Origin: Psilocybe azurescens
Lineage: Eukaryota; Basidiomycota; Agaricomycetes; Agaricales; Agrocybaceae
Direction: 5' to 3'
Assembly (NCBI GenBank): GCA_023853785.1
Contig: JAJIRX010000160.1
Coordinates: 186,001 to 250,000, forward strand
Length of the DNA: 64,000 bases
The notes under the pieces are model-generated. The model was not told where the DNA came from and searched no databases. It saw only the letters and a list, made by a program, of their open reading frames with translations. The position numbers were made by a program, and so were the translations under genes. Positions 22,471 to 34,909 of this stretch are shown piece by piece; position 1 is the first letter of the stretch; each line of letters begins with the position of its first letter.

Positions 22471-25400
22471 GATCATTCGGACATGGTAGTAAAGCGGTCC
22501 GTTCTCAATTGATCGCAGGATAACCCAAGCGGATATGGCGCACGGTACGGGAGGACAGGCGAAGAGCAAGGTGCATGATTGTATGCGGCGATAACTGGTT
22601 TCGAGATGGCGTTGACTATCAAGTCATCGCTGCTGTCGTACCAAGAAGTCAATCCGGATGAATGCAAGAAAGACGGCGAAAGTAGCCGATCGTTACAGAG
22701 CGATCGTGACACACTTGTCGAGTCTTCGTAGACTTTGGACTCAGAAGCCATATAGCGCAATTTACGAAGGTTGCAACAAGAGTTATGCAGGGTTCATCAG
22801 ATCGCATTCTACGCGGCTTGTGCATTGTTGGAGGCCCAATTACCTTCTACAATGCTGCCGTCGCGCATTTCTACGCTCGAAGCCCTTCTTATCTGTCTTG
22901 ACCCCTTTCCAAACGATTATGCATCCCACCACCGAACCTATTTTACCGTCTTGCCTTCTTCGTTTCAAGCTTCTTGCGGTACAAATTACTTTTGTTGCCA
23001 TTACCCTATTCCATTCTATTATCAATCCGCAAATCCATTCCTTTTCTGTAGACAAAATGTTTTCATCTTCTTTTATCCAACGCGCATAAGCACTTTTTGT
23101 CATTTGCCAAATGCATTGCCCTATGATCCCTAACTGGCTTCAATTGTGGTTAGCAGACATCAGGTTTATAATTAATTAAGCCTTCTTTAAACATAACATC
23201 ATGTACGGGCCAGTTCAGCTGTGACTCGGTTACCAATATAAATTCTACTCCTAACACATTCACAGCCTTGGTAATAAGTATGAGTACTTACTCCTAAAAG
23301 TCAGTGTCCCAAGCCACCAACCAGCAACGTGTTTTGGTCGTGAACTGATTTTTTGGAGTTCCTGGTATCCTCGCTCTGAGAAGACAACAAGGTTTTATGT
23401 CGCCAAAACTGTGCGTCGCTCGGCCACAAAGAATAAGCGGAACCCACAAATTACTATTATTTCTCGATCGGTATGGATATAGGAAGGGTTTGTTTTGTGA
23501 GTTTAAACTTGGTCTAAACAGGATACTCATCAAAAGCCATGATTGACAGGTTGGTCAATCATCCTTAAGGGGTCTCCGAGGCTGCGGCGGTACTCGCTCA
23601 TTAGAAGATATAGATTCTCATATTTAGGAACAACATGTTGCACAAATGTTCTGGGAAAGAATAGTCATCTAGAACTGAGCTGACTCCGATCCTCGAACTC
23701 GAACATTTGGGCGTGGACTAGCGATGGGAAAGGACCCCGACTTCTTGATGCCTGAGCGAGCCTAGACAACAGCTTCGGCAGTGTTATTTAAGCCGTTTTC
23801 CTTCGTGTAGAACAAAGTAAATCAGTGAAGAGTGTATCAAATGCTCTGCAAATACCTCAAGCATCATAAAAATTTCTGCTGCTTGCCCTTGCGAGTCGGA
23901 GCATTGCCTAGGCATTGGATGTAAATATAGAAGGCGGAGGCAAGGTCCGAAATCGTACCGACAGCACGACCAGTCGGACCTGCTGAAGTACAGTATAGCC
24001 CCAAACATAACCGTGTGGGTCTCCATGAATAAGAGTGTCATCTATTGAGCCTGTACAAGGTGATCGAGCTTCGTGTTATAGGGGATAGATCAGTAGTTGT
24101 GTAATCATATATTGGCATACCATCTTATGTTGGAATTTACAATGTAGTCAACCAAGATTGAAGACGGAGACTCTCAAAGAAAGTAGACGTGTATCTGTCT
24201 AGAACGCGAAAACAAGTCATCGAGGCATGATGCTTGGCATTTGACTGGTCGAGATTTCGGAGTGGTGCATTTGTCGGGTTCGGAACAGGCATTCTCGCAG
24301 CTCGGGAGTTCGTTTTGGGTGACATTTATCGTCGGTCCTAATCGGACCAGGGCATTGAGTACCCTGAGTTGCTTTTCATGACCTGTATTTGTTTCACTTT
24401 GTTTCCGGTAGGGCAAAAGAGATAGCATAAGCGTTGAAAGTGCAATACAAAACACGTCCAATCCGTTGTCCAAGGCATTTTTTCACCAAAGTTTTCCGCT
24501 GCCCCAGACCCCATACTGAATTGCAAATATTTTTGTCACATGGAGTCCGACAGACGACATAGACGCCTATAAAACCTGGAACAAATCAATACGGAATTGG
24601 GAGGTACAGAATAACCGAATTTTGTGGTCGTAATATGATGTGATTTCGTTGCAATAGGAGGATATTTATATTTAGCGCCTGTCCGTGACATCACTTCGAG
24701 ACCCGGTTTCATTGTTCTCTGGATCTGCTAAAAATAATGAAGAACGATCGACGATGGCGTGGTTCTGGATCTGGAGTGGCCAAGCAGTGACCTGCGTGAC
24801 AGTTTATTAAGTAAATCACTTTCTGATTTCCGAAAGTTTGCTTTGTTATGTCCAATGACTTGCGGCAACGTCCTTGAATCTTTAATTAACATGGATGTTG
24901 CTATTTAATGCGCACCTATGAAGATTTACCGACAGAAAGAGTAACAGTAGAGAACAAAGAAAGCTCGGACCGATCCTGTATAAATTCAGACACATTGCAG
25001 ACAAGAACGTCAATTATAGATAAATGTATCAGACATCCACGAGAGAAATAAGAAGACGGTTGCTGTCTTCCGCTGAAAGGTGATGCGCAGATAGGTAAGG
25101 AAGGCGATGGAAGAGGGCAATGTGCTTACAAGGGATACGGGAATGTAAGAAGTGTGATTTGTGCAGGCTTGATATGTACATGCACCGAAGCATGTTCAAT
25201 GCGTTCGAAATCCTGTGTCCATATGGCGTGAACGTGGACAGTGTCACTATGTACTGGCTTCGATCTATTCTGTACGATGCATACATGTCCGTTTGCAGTT
25301 CATGACAGGCGATTCACGCCACTAGGGCGGAGTACCGCGTCAATACTCGAAATTTTCGACACGGAGTTTTGTAGGCCTCTTCATCAAGGCAAACCAAGTG

Positions 25401-25898
25401 CGCAGAAAACATCATGCATGACGACATCCTGCTCATGTTGGTTCGAATATTATTCGCGTCACGCGTTACTGACTTAGTGTGCTTTATTGTGCCACGCAAC
25501 GTGTACTGGCCTTTCCTGAGCAGCCATATATGGATTGAGATGCGCCGTAAGCGCTATGATAGGCTGAGAGATCTCAATCATGTGTCGGTGACTGTTATGA
25601 GTGGGAACGTTTGGCTCAGGGCGAGTGTTGCTCTCAGGTCATTGGCTTGAATAGAGTAGGTTGGCTCGGCGGTGCGATGGTGAGAGAGTCACGTGTAAAT
25701 TTGAATTATGAAGTTGAGTCAGTTTGGGGAGTGTGACATAGGATCACGCGAATTAGAATGTCGCGACCTGGCAGGTGCACTCGCCATTCTTATATAAACG
25801 GGTCTCCATTGCCCAGCATCCCCTTGCCCATTCCCATCCTCCTTCAAGTATCACTCGCCATCGCGAATATTATCGGTCTCCCTAAAAATATCCTCGCC
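22471..25898. other. 3.4-kb gene-poor region
   Basis: No gene with recognisable domains. The first 600 bases contain several overlapping medium ORFs (22658-23089, 22771-23133 plus; 22473-22760 minus). One frame reads CRVHQIAFYAACALLEAQLP, but it is interrupted by stops and I could not assemble a credible exon chain. From 23.1 to 25.7 kb only short ORFs are seen. The last few hundred bases before 25899 should include the ECL1-type gene promoter. Confidence 0.4.
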
Positions 25899-27403
25899 AT
25901 GTTCGAGGAAATCTGTCTAGTATGCGGAAAGCATCTGACAGACGACGGGTAATCCCCTTCCTCTTTGTTCTTCTACCTGCTTCTCATTCAGTCCTTCTTC
26001 TTTAGACGTGCATATTGCAGCGATAACTGCGAACAGTCAGAGATATCCTCTCCATCTATATCATCCTCCAGTAGTGCTCTTTCGTCGCCAAACATGGGTT
26101 ATGCCGCCGGCTGTGACGTCCCGGCTCTTGTGCCTTCAGCACTGGGGTCGGCACTGCGTGTTTACGCGAGGCGAAGTGGCTATCACGTATCCTCTTCCTC
26201 TGCATCTTCCAATTCGTGCTCTCTTGTCACAGATGATGAAGATGATTTCACCTCCAATCGGTATGAGAACAGCGAGTATGGCTACCAAGAACCTTCCGAC
26301 CTCATTTACGATACAAGTTCAAAATCGGCCAATTTCATATACTCAGTCAACCCCTCTCCCTTATCATACGCACGTAGACCATCTGGGACCAACAATCGCT
26401 CCACCATACCGCATCTCGACAGACACCTCGCTTCTGGACCTTCCGCTGTACGAGGCTACCCAAGAAGTGCACCGATTTCTTCGACTCGGGCAGCAGACGA
26501 CGACGACGAGGCTTATTCAGACTTCGGTTTCTCTTCTGGAGATGCACTGGATACCGACGAAGCTGACTGCGTTTCGGAGAAAGATTGGGGGCAACTTCTA
26601 AACCAAAATATACTGGCGCGGTTAAATCGAAACGCAGCCGTACCCGTGGCAGTCTACCAGCATGTTTTTCGCTTCTGCAGCCTGCTTCTCCGTCCAAAGA
26701 TTTCCGGGCCTCACCAGTTTCATCTTCTTCCGGGCACACCATCGCACGCCCTTCACCTCCCACGCCAAAACTACCCCTTACCAATACTATTTCACAAGTC
26801 ATGATTACTCCCTCAGTACCCTTGCCATCTGTACATTCAACGCCTAGGGGCCGTCGTCGGGATCCTGACAGCTCTAGAAGTAGCCGTCGTTCGGGGCAGT
26901 TTTCTCATTCCCGCTCACATTCAAGGCCACGACGCGTTCCCGAGGGGGACATCCCATCCCACCATCCGTCAATCCATTCTGGGCAAGAGAACGTCAATTC
27001 CGAAGAACCCATTGATTATTGGGCTTCGGTTTGTGAACTTCCTCGAAGAGGTCGGGAGGCAGTTCGCAGGAACAGCTCCCCACCCCTGAAGGCACTCATG
27101 GGCGTGGAAGATCACATTCATTTGTTTTCTTCCACAAGGAAGACACAAGATGCTGATCGGTCGCAGTCCGGGAGCCAGTCTCGTCCTAGAACAAGAGGCC
27201 GAACGAGGGTCGAAGATCTAGGGGTGCAGGCCTCTCTAATGACGCGCCAGGATTCGGTAATGGACGCAGCGGACTCATGGATCGGGGACGGGATTTCTGT
27301 CGAGTCCCACTGTAACCTGGGTGACATCTCTCACTTCACATCTCTCATTGGCCTCCATTTTTCTTCTTCCAATCCAATTAACGACCCCCAAAATACCAAA
27401 TGA
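25899..27403 (+). CDS. ECL1: ECL1-family zinc-binding life-span/stress regulator
   Basis: Ecl1-type proteins carry a small cysteine motif that binds zinc and affect chronological life span and stress responses in fission yeast. Exon 1 (25899-25948) encodes MFEEICLVCGKHLTDDG; exon 2 (from 26006) continues RAYCSDNCEQSEISS. Together these give the C-x2-C...C-x3-C arrangement. The rest is a long Ser-rich, low-complexity tail with an acidic block (ADDDDEAYSDFGFSSGDA) and later SR-type segments ([19 protein letters not shown]). The reading frame changes at a G5 run (26587-26591); one extra G joins DWG to ATSKPKYTGA and opens the frame to 27403. The alternative is a shorter protein ending near 26804, which I find less natural. 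Family call strong; function in this fungus inferred. Confidence 0.82.
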
Positions 27404-30098
27404 CACCGACCCATAACTCGGGCGCACGATTCGTTTCTACTGGCTTTCCTACATAGAGGTTTTTTTTTGCATCTCGGATTATTATCGCAACATGTTGTCA
27501 TCAATCAGTCTTCTTTCATCCTACGCAATCCGCCCCATTCTCTCCTCAACCCGCAGTCCTCCTCGTCCTCGCATCTCTTGTCGAATTCAAAATGCTTTAG
27601 CGCTATCCTCGCTCCCCTGTCTACTCTGTTATCTACCCATCCCTCTCTGTTCTCTGTTATCTCGGCAGGCATCGAACCACGCGAAATATGTGCGGTCTTA
27701 TCTATTTTATTTCAGTTTGTTGTGTTGTCTCTCCCGACTGTATCTGCGTTGGGATTATGCGGCACTCTTTTTGCTTTTTTCGTTCGATTTGTTGTCTTAT
27801 CTTATTCCTCTTAACCATTCAACATCGGGTTACCTTTCTTCATTTTTACATGACGAGATTTCACATCTAACAATCCCCTCTCCCTCCATAAGCTTTTATT
27901 TTCCCTTCTTACTTGAAAATGTACTATATATTACATCTTCCATATCATCATCATCATCACTTTTCAACAAGGAATTATCATCCACTCATTCAATTCAATT
28001 CATGTTTGATCTCGTTCTGAAATTATCGGCCCATCAACTCATCTTCCAAATCTCTTCGCCTCGCCATGGTACTCGAGTAAAGGACGCATAGGTATATACA
28101 CATTTATGACTCCTTTTCCATTTACCTTCCTACACCTTCGTTCTTCGGTCTTCTTCACTCACGTCCCATCTTACCACCTGACTCTCCTTGTCATACATAC
28201 ATATCTACACTCGGAATTTTTTGCCCTTCGAATTTTCCGTCGCACGTAAAACCTTTTCGCTCTGATTTCATTCAGTCAAAAAAAAGCTCTTCGTTTTCTC
28301 AGTAAACTTCGTGGTCACAGTGGAAATAGGCAACAATACATCCAGCCCATACTAAAGTTCTGACATTTTTTATTTGTAGGTCTGCTGACCCGCTGAAGCG
28401 GTAAACTCGTGTCCCCAATGATCATCTGTGACATTCACTTGTATTGGTTTGGTTCGTGAGCATTTTAGGCATTGATTTTGGTTTCAAAGGCTCTACATTG
28501 CTATCAACGGCTTCGGCGGTGGCTCGGCGGCTGGGCCTGGCTAGTACGCTGTGCTTTGGTTTACGAATCCTGAAGTCCGAGTCTTAACGAGTTTTGATGC
28601 ATGTAGGAAATGTTTTAATTAACGGTGGCTGTAAGATGATGTCCTTGGAGGAAACCGCTACTTGTTGCATATTGCATACAGAGTAATGTCGTAGACTCGT
28701 AATGAACTGCTGTCTTTTTCCTACTCTCTTTTGGCCGCGACAAGTGACTATGTGGCCGGTCTGGCCCTAGCCTGGCTGCCCAGGGTGCATAACATAAACG
28801 CAGTGGCAAGCGCTAAGACCAACGTGCGCGTGAGATGTATGAAGAAGGCAGGTGTGTCGGCTCCAGCCATATTCGGAATCAAGAAAGACCCACCTGAGCT
28901 TCGTTTATGATGCGCATGCGTTCTCTTCCTCACTTGGATTGTCATATGCCCTCGCTTGTTCTCTGCTTTGCGCTCGATTGCACACTTCTTATGTTCCATC
29001 GTGCAAAGACCCCTCGGCTCTTCTATCACCTTCTGCCACTCAATGACTCAATGGGATAAATTTTCCTTGCGTAAAGGCCTCGAGGTTGGCGAGACGCCAT
29101 GAAACAAAGAAACTCGTGCTCTTTTGTCTTGACTGTGAAATACTCTTTTGATCCACTGACTACGTTCCTCTCGGTATTTGGTGCTGTATCTGCTTTTTCT
29201 ATCCACTCAACACGACTCCAACACGTTGAACGATACATCTTTGAAATGACCTCCGATACAAGACTTTGACGTAACATTTCTGCTCAGACCCTTGGCAGGA
29301 TATCTCTATGATACAATGCCGATGAACATAACGACCAGGATGTCGGCTGATGCGTGCTGTGCTGAGTGGCCTAAGTCGCACTCCCATGCCCCAAAGTACC
29401 TGCTGCGTTGCTAAGTCAGATTGGCGCGTCAATTCTTCTTGGTTAATTTGGAATGTCATCAAAGCAGTGGTTCGGGGAACTAGGCTACTTTACGGGGCAT
29501 ACAGATTTTTTCAGGAGGCGGAAGTTTTGTTCGTAAGCCATGTCATGCTAATACTGCGCTGCGTTGGTTATCTGTTGGAGCCAACCAGACATTGCTATGC
29601 CAGTTTATTAACTTGACGTATTTTGTGTTGTACCCAACCCTGGACAACGAGATCAAACCTTCCCCAGAACAGCGCAATCGAGAAACCCACAATCCAACCA
29701 ATGGAGGTATAATAGACGCGTCGTTCTTTGGGCAATGCCAGTCGTAGACAGTTCTGGAATATTCGACTCGGCGACCACTCTAACCAGCGGCGGTTTCGAG
29801 TCGACGGACCTCATCCTAAAATGTTTTTAGCCTGCCGTTCCTTGCACCTACATACAACTCCCATCAGGGTTTGACGACATCTGTGCACTGGCTCCAGTGT
29901 CAGCTCTAGGGTATGCATGCCAAAGCCCGGATGGTGACGCCTACGATTCGTGGCCTAGGTTCTACATCAGTACTTTTCCGATCGAAGTCCACAAACTACG
30001 AAGACATATTAGGCCTAGGAACGTGGCAGGCGTCTCTCGGCGTGTTGTAGAATGATTTCCAGGTGCGTTTGAATAGCATTCTTGTTATATTTACTATC
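27404..30098. other. 2.7-kb gene-poor region with pyrimidine-rich first part
   Basis: 27450-28300 is strikingly rich in C and T on the plus strand. It contains a 199-codon frame (27492-28091) whose Leu/Ser/Phe-dominated translation simply reflects that composition. It probably includes the ECL1-type 3' UTR. From 28.3 to 30.1 kb I find only short ORFs on both strands and no recognisable protein, RNA gene or repeat. Confidence 0.45.
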
Positions 30099-30269
30099 TT
30101 AGAGCTCCTTCTGTCGTAAGTATCTCGTGGAGAAGTCGTGTGCTTGTAGTTCCGCGTCACTTAAAGTGCCGAATTTGCTATCAAAGGCATTCCTTTCATC
30201 AGGCTCCCATTTGCGCTTTCGACCAGCCCTCCCTCCACCGGGTGTGTTCGAGAAGGGATTGATTGTCAT
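30099..30269 (-). CDS. Small basic protein or terminal exon, unrecognised
   Basis: From an ATG at 30269 a 56-residue product begins MTINPFSNTPGGGRAGRKRK, continues WEPDERNAFDSKFGTLSDAE and ends TRYLRQKEL. The order is a Pro/Gly-rich start, a KRK basic cluster and an amphipathic helix, which looks like a real protein rather than a random frame. The open frame extends further upstream (ISQTPFQP) to a possible splice acceptor near 30290, so this may be the last exon of a slightly longer gene. No known family recognised. Confidence 0.4.
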   Translation of the reverse strand: MTINPFSNTPGGGRAGRKRKWEPDERNAFDSKFGTLSDAELQAHDFSTRYLRQKEL

Positions 30270-30696
30270 TGGCTGGAAAGGCGTTTGACTGATCAATTAC
30301 ATGAGCTTTTGTGTAAAGTATCATGGATACCTTGAAGTGGCATGGACTTCAAGGTGTATTAGTTGAAATTATTGTTATATGTAAAATAATAAATGTGAAT
30401 AAATGAGTCAAATAGTCCGAATACGGGAGTATTCTGATGTCGTGGGTGCTCCTGGCGCGCACTGATCAATTCCAGGTGTTCTACCGCCTCCCTCTGCCAC
30501 AGACTCTTTGTTTGCCGTTTAAATACACTTCATCATCGTTCCAAACATTTAACTCCTTCTCATTATCGCGACACACAGCGTTAACCCCGATAATCAACAA
30601 CGTACCTGAACTCATCTTTGTACCTGGACTGCCACCATTGATTCTCCTACGCACCCAAGCTCTACGCGGGACACGCTGTCCACCCCACCTTCCTCC
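30270..30696. promoter_or_regulatory. Divergent upstream region of GID7
   Basis: About 430 bases between the small minus-strand protein and the GID7 gene. The GID7 reading frame has no in-frame ATG before 30697 back to a stop, so a 5' exon carrying the true start may lie here. Confidence 0.4.
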
Positions 30697-33600
30697 TTGT
30701 CGGCTCTGGAATCTCCTCATATCTCTCGCCAGTCTCCGCCACCCACCCCAGCTTTAGGTCCCAGGGACCAAATCGACTCGACAGTCGCAAGCCTCGTTCC
30801 AGCTACTCGTTCCAGGTCAGAGCTTGAGCAAGGATCTAGCACAGACCCAGCATCTTCTTCCGCCTCTGGTGCGTATACTTTTTCTCTCTGTAATGTTGCC
30901 TGAATGCAGTGTTTTGCGTGTTCCCTCCCCACCTCTCTCCCTGGATTCTTGGATGCGGCAGACCCCGAACACACCAGGGCACGCAAGCGACAGCGAATTG
31001 AATCTTCGAGCCCTCTTGTATCTTCTACTCATACAATTTCCGACCTATCCACTAGCACCCCGTCCCGAAGAATGATGAGGCTGTCAGAACCAGATCATGA
31101 TTCCTCTTTGTCTGTCGCGCCTGACCTGTCCACACATGCGGGGCCGTCTTCTTTGGGCGGGGTGTTCGATGGTTTCGCCGGCACTAATGGTGCTAGCGGT
31201 CATACAAATGGCTTTGGACCCGTGTCTAATGGAACGTCGTCAATGGGCAACGGTATCTCCAAACATGGTAAAGTGATTTCTAAAGTCACCTTGCCTGGCA
31301 CGACTCTCTATGAGGATTCTTTTGTGGACCGTGAAGAATTTGTACGATTAGTAATTCAGAGTCTGCGCGACGTAGGCTACATGTACGTGAATTCATCTCC
31401 TTTTCTTCTACCTATGATTAAGTGGCATCTCTTAACCCCCTGACCAGTGAATCTGCAGCGACCTTGGAAGCGGAATCAGGTTATACAATGGAGGCGCCAG
31501 AAGTGTCGCAATTCAGGCAGTATATTCTGGAGGGGATGTGGTCAAAGGCAGAGGCTGCACTAATGCGGTTGGGTGTGCACGAGGAGGAAGGTCTATGGGT
31601 ATGTTATCGCGTGGCCAATAATCCTCACTCCTCTGATTTTCTTTCGTTTCTGTGTTCATTAGGTTGCCAAGTTTCTGATAAGTCGGCAGAAATATCTAGA
31701 GCTACTGGAGGGGAAGAAACCTACTGCGGCGCTGCAAGTCCTGCGTAACGAGCTTGCACCTTCGAATGTCGACCCAGATAAGCTGCACTCACTATCGAGG
31801 TACTCATCTTTTATCCGACCATCTTCTGTTGGATTATTGACTTATTGCCGGCTTTCAGTTTGATCATGTGCTCGGAACCTGAAGACCTGCGGAGGAGAGC
31901 TGAGTGGGACGGTGCATCTGGGACATCCAGACATCAACTATTACATACCCTTCACGGTATATATTTACTTTCCTGTGAACAAAAGTGTACAATTTCTCAT
32001 CACGTTCTTGACAGATTATATTCCTTCCGCAGTGATGATTCCACAGCAACGGTTTGCTACACTTCTCAACCAAGCGAGAACATTTCAACTACAACGCTGT
32101 ATTTATCATAACTCGACTCTGAATTCCTCAAATTTCTCCCTGTATTCCGACCATCATTGCAATAAATCCGAATTTCCTAGCATGACAACAACGATATTGG
32201 AGGTGCATACGGACGAAGTATGGAATATCGAGTGGAGTCATGATGGGGCATATCTCGCCAGTGCGAGTAAAGACAGAACCGCCATAATTTGGCGGAGAGG
32301 AGTTCGTGTTCAAAACGTCTTAGTTGCTCAGAGCTCAAACTAATGATTGTAGAAGTCTTCTATCGATTCTAGTGCTTCACCTCAAGATTGGACCGCCCAT
32401 CTCATCTTGCGTGACCATCCATATCCGCTGGGATGTTTAACATGGTCACTGGACGACTCGATCCTTCTCACGAGCACAGAGCAATTCATAAAGATGTGGA
32501 ACACAAAGGTAAAAAAGAAGCGACGGGTGAAATGCTTAAAACTACTCACGCCAGATCCTCTAGACTGGTGTTTGTATCCGCACCCTTGAGGAACATACAG
32601 AAACCGTGACGGCGATCTCATGGCTGCCAGACGGGACGGGTTTTATATCTGGAGGCTTGGACCGGAAGATCGTTATATGGGTACGTGCCACGTTATACCT
32701 CTCGCTCTTTGGCAGGCTGCGCTCTATATGAAGCAACATTCACGCTTGTTATGCGATCTTGACTCACTTTTTCACCACACCTGACAGGATGCTGACGGCA
32801 AAGTGCGAGACGCATGGGGTCCTACAGCCATTCGGTTGACAGATTTAGCAGTGACCCCGGATTTTACGCATCTGGTAGCTGTCGGCATGGAGCACACACA
32901 GAACTTCCCTTCGGCGTCTGAACCGAGCCAGTCTAGAGGAGCTCAGACCGGGGATGTGCCGCCGGGTCCCGGTGGGAACGGAGGACAAGGTGGTGTGTCA
33001 AGGACTATGCATAGGATGATGGTCTTTGATTTAGCAACGAAACAAACGGAATCGTGCGTATCTTGTCTTTTCTTGCTGTCTTTCTGTGTGCGATCGAAAG
33101 ACTTGCGGTGATATCGGTTAACTCTGCCGGGTGAATTTGATTTGGCGCCGTTGGTTCTAATTCCACTCTTCCTCGCTTTTTTGACAGATCTACTCGTTTA
33201 GAGGGAGACTTGACGAGCGTACAGATTTCGCAGGACTCACGTTATGCTTTGGTCAATCATGCTCCGAACGTGAGATAAGCTTTCCACTCCATCTTATGAC
33301 AGACGTACATCTTTCTCATCGGTGCATTATTCAATTATAAAGGAAATTCATTTATGGGATCTGAATACAGGGCAAATGGCATGCAGATATGAAGGGCAAA
33401 CTCAAGGGCGCCATGTTATTCGAAGTTGTTTTGGCGGGATTGAAAGCAATTTTGTCGTTAGTGGTAGTGAGGGTACGTATTCATTTTTGTCCGTTAAACC
33501 AAGCTAACGACGAATGCACAGACGGCAAAGTGTATGTATGGCATCGGGATAGTGGCACACTTTTGGAGACGCTATCAGGTCACGGCGAGGGTAGCGTGAA

Positions 33601-33784
33601 CTCTGTGGCTTGGAATCCGAAAAACGAGCGTATGTTTGCTTCGTGTTCGGATGACCGGACCATACGAATATGGGAGGCGCCTCCGCACGAAAGCCACTTT
33701 GCTGAGCAGCCGATAACGGGACTCACGCATCCGCCTCATTCGTCTTTGCTAGCCGAGACGGGTAAAGGGAAGACACGACAATGA
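30697..33784 (+). CDS. GID7: GID/CTLH E3-ligase subunit GID7 (WDR26 homologue)
   Basis: Gid7/WDR26 is a scaffold of the GID/CTLH ubiquitin ligase, which in yeast degrades gluconeogenic enzymes. A disordered Ser/Pro-rich N-terminus with a basic RARKRQRIE motif precedes [14 protein letters not shown] (LisH-like). CTLH sequence follows: [51 protein letters not shown]. The C-terminal half is WD40 propeller: [103 protein letters not shown]. About nine introns, no frame errors. The start at 30697 is not an ATG; it marks where the coding frame becomes clear, so an upstream exon is likely. Confidence 0.92.
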
Positions 33785-34909
33785 TTGGATAGAAATGGCG
33801 TCAACCGTGATGGCTCATCGTTAAGCGCCACCCAAATGTGAAAGCAAAAGCTCTCAACGAGAGGTGGTTATCCAGCCAATCTCAATACCGGTGCATATAT
33901 CGTTCCAAGCTGCTGGATCGACGCTCTGCTTCCTTTTTTCTGCCCGGTGTCCAACGCCTGCCACGCCCCTTCTTCCACACGACTATTTCTACGCGCAAAC
34001 ATAACCAGGACATATCTCATTGCTCTCATACACATCGCATTGTTTCATTCATTCATATTGCTTACGACCCAACCCCTTGTTATTCACACTAGCTTCTTTT
34101 CTTGCATAACTACAATCCACCGTTAACCGTGGGCATTGTCGCACTTCATTCCATCGACACTTATAGAAGTAACGCTTTCCTGTCTGCATTTTGATATCCT
34201 ACTAGTTGACTCTTCATGAATGTCGAATAGCGTCCATACAGACACCCGTCTATTGCCACCTTGCGGCTAAAGTTGGAACGCCCGAAATTTGTAACACAGA
34301 TAGCTGTAAGAATCGCCCATCGCTCACCATTAGTCACAAACATGTAAATGTAATTGTCAATGATCACAAGATAACAGACACTAGTTTGGTGATCCTTATA
34401 TTTTAATTCTCCAGGCCGGTTCCATGACTTCGGTACACAGTTTGCCTACCCGCAGAAGAATTCAAGAAGTCCTCGGCGCTGGACAGCTAAGAATATAATA
34501 AGGTGTGTACCTAGTATTAGAAGTATGAGAAAATGGATGCATTACGAGTGACAGACTAAAATAGATCGGTTTACTATGCTGTCACTGAAAATACGCCAAC
34601 CGCCACTTGACACTCATCCAACAACTCAAGGCAAGTACCGGATAAGGAGGTAAACCGATGTTATGGTACTTTTACATGGACTTTACATGTCAAGGTAACG
34701 GTTACAGTTCGGGTAGGAATAGCATTACTTTTTCCGCAATCGAATAACCAGTGTTGGTACAGAATACAACAGGTAATACATAAATATATCTGAACGGAAG
34801 ACGAATAGAGAGGATGTGCATGCAGCTATCTGATAAAATGACACTGGTAGTTTCGTTAAAACTGTTAGAGCAGATGCAGTTGTCAGTATAAAGGGACAAT
34901 ACAGAGATG
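33785..34909. other. Convergent intergenic region, GID7 / elongin A
   Basis: About 1.1 kb between two convergent genes. Only short frames are present. The sequence becomes AT-rich past 34.2 kb, and I see no gene or repeat that I can support. Confidence 0.45.

Noticed and set aside
27492..28091. 199-codon plus-strand frame
   Set aside because: Its Leu/Ser/Phe-rich translation is explained by the pyrimidine bias of the DNA; no domain or good start context.
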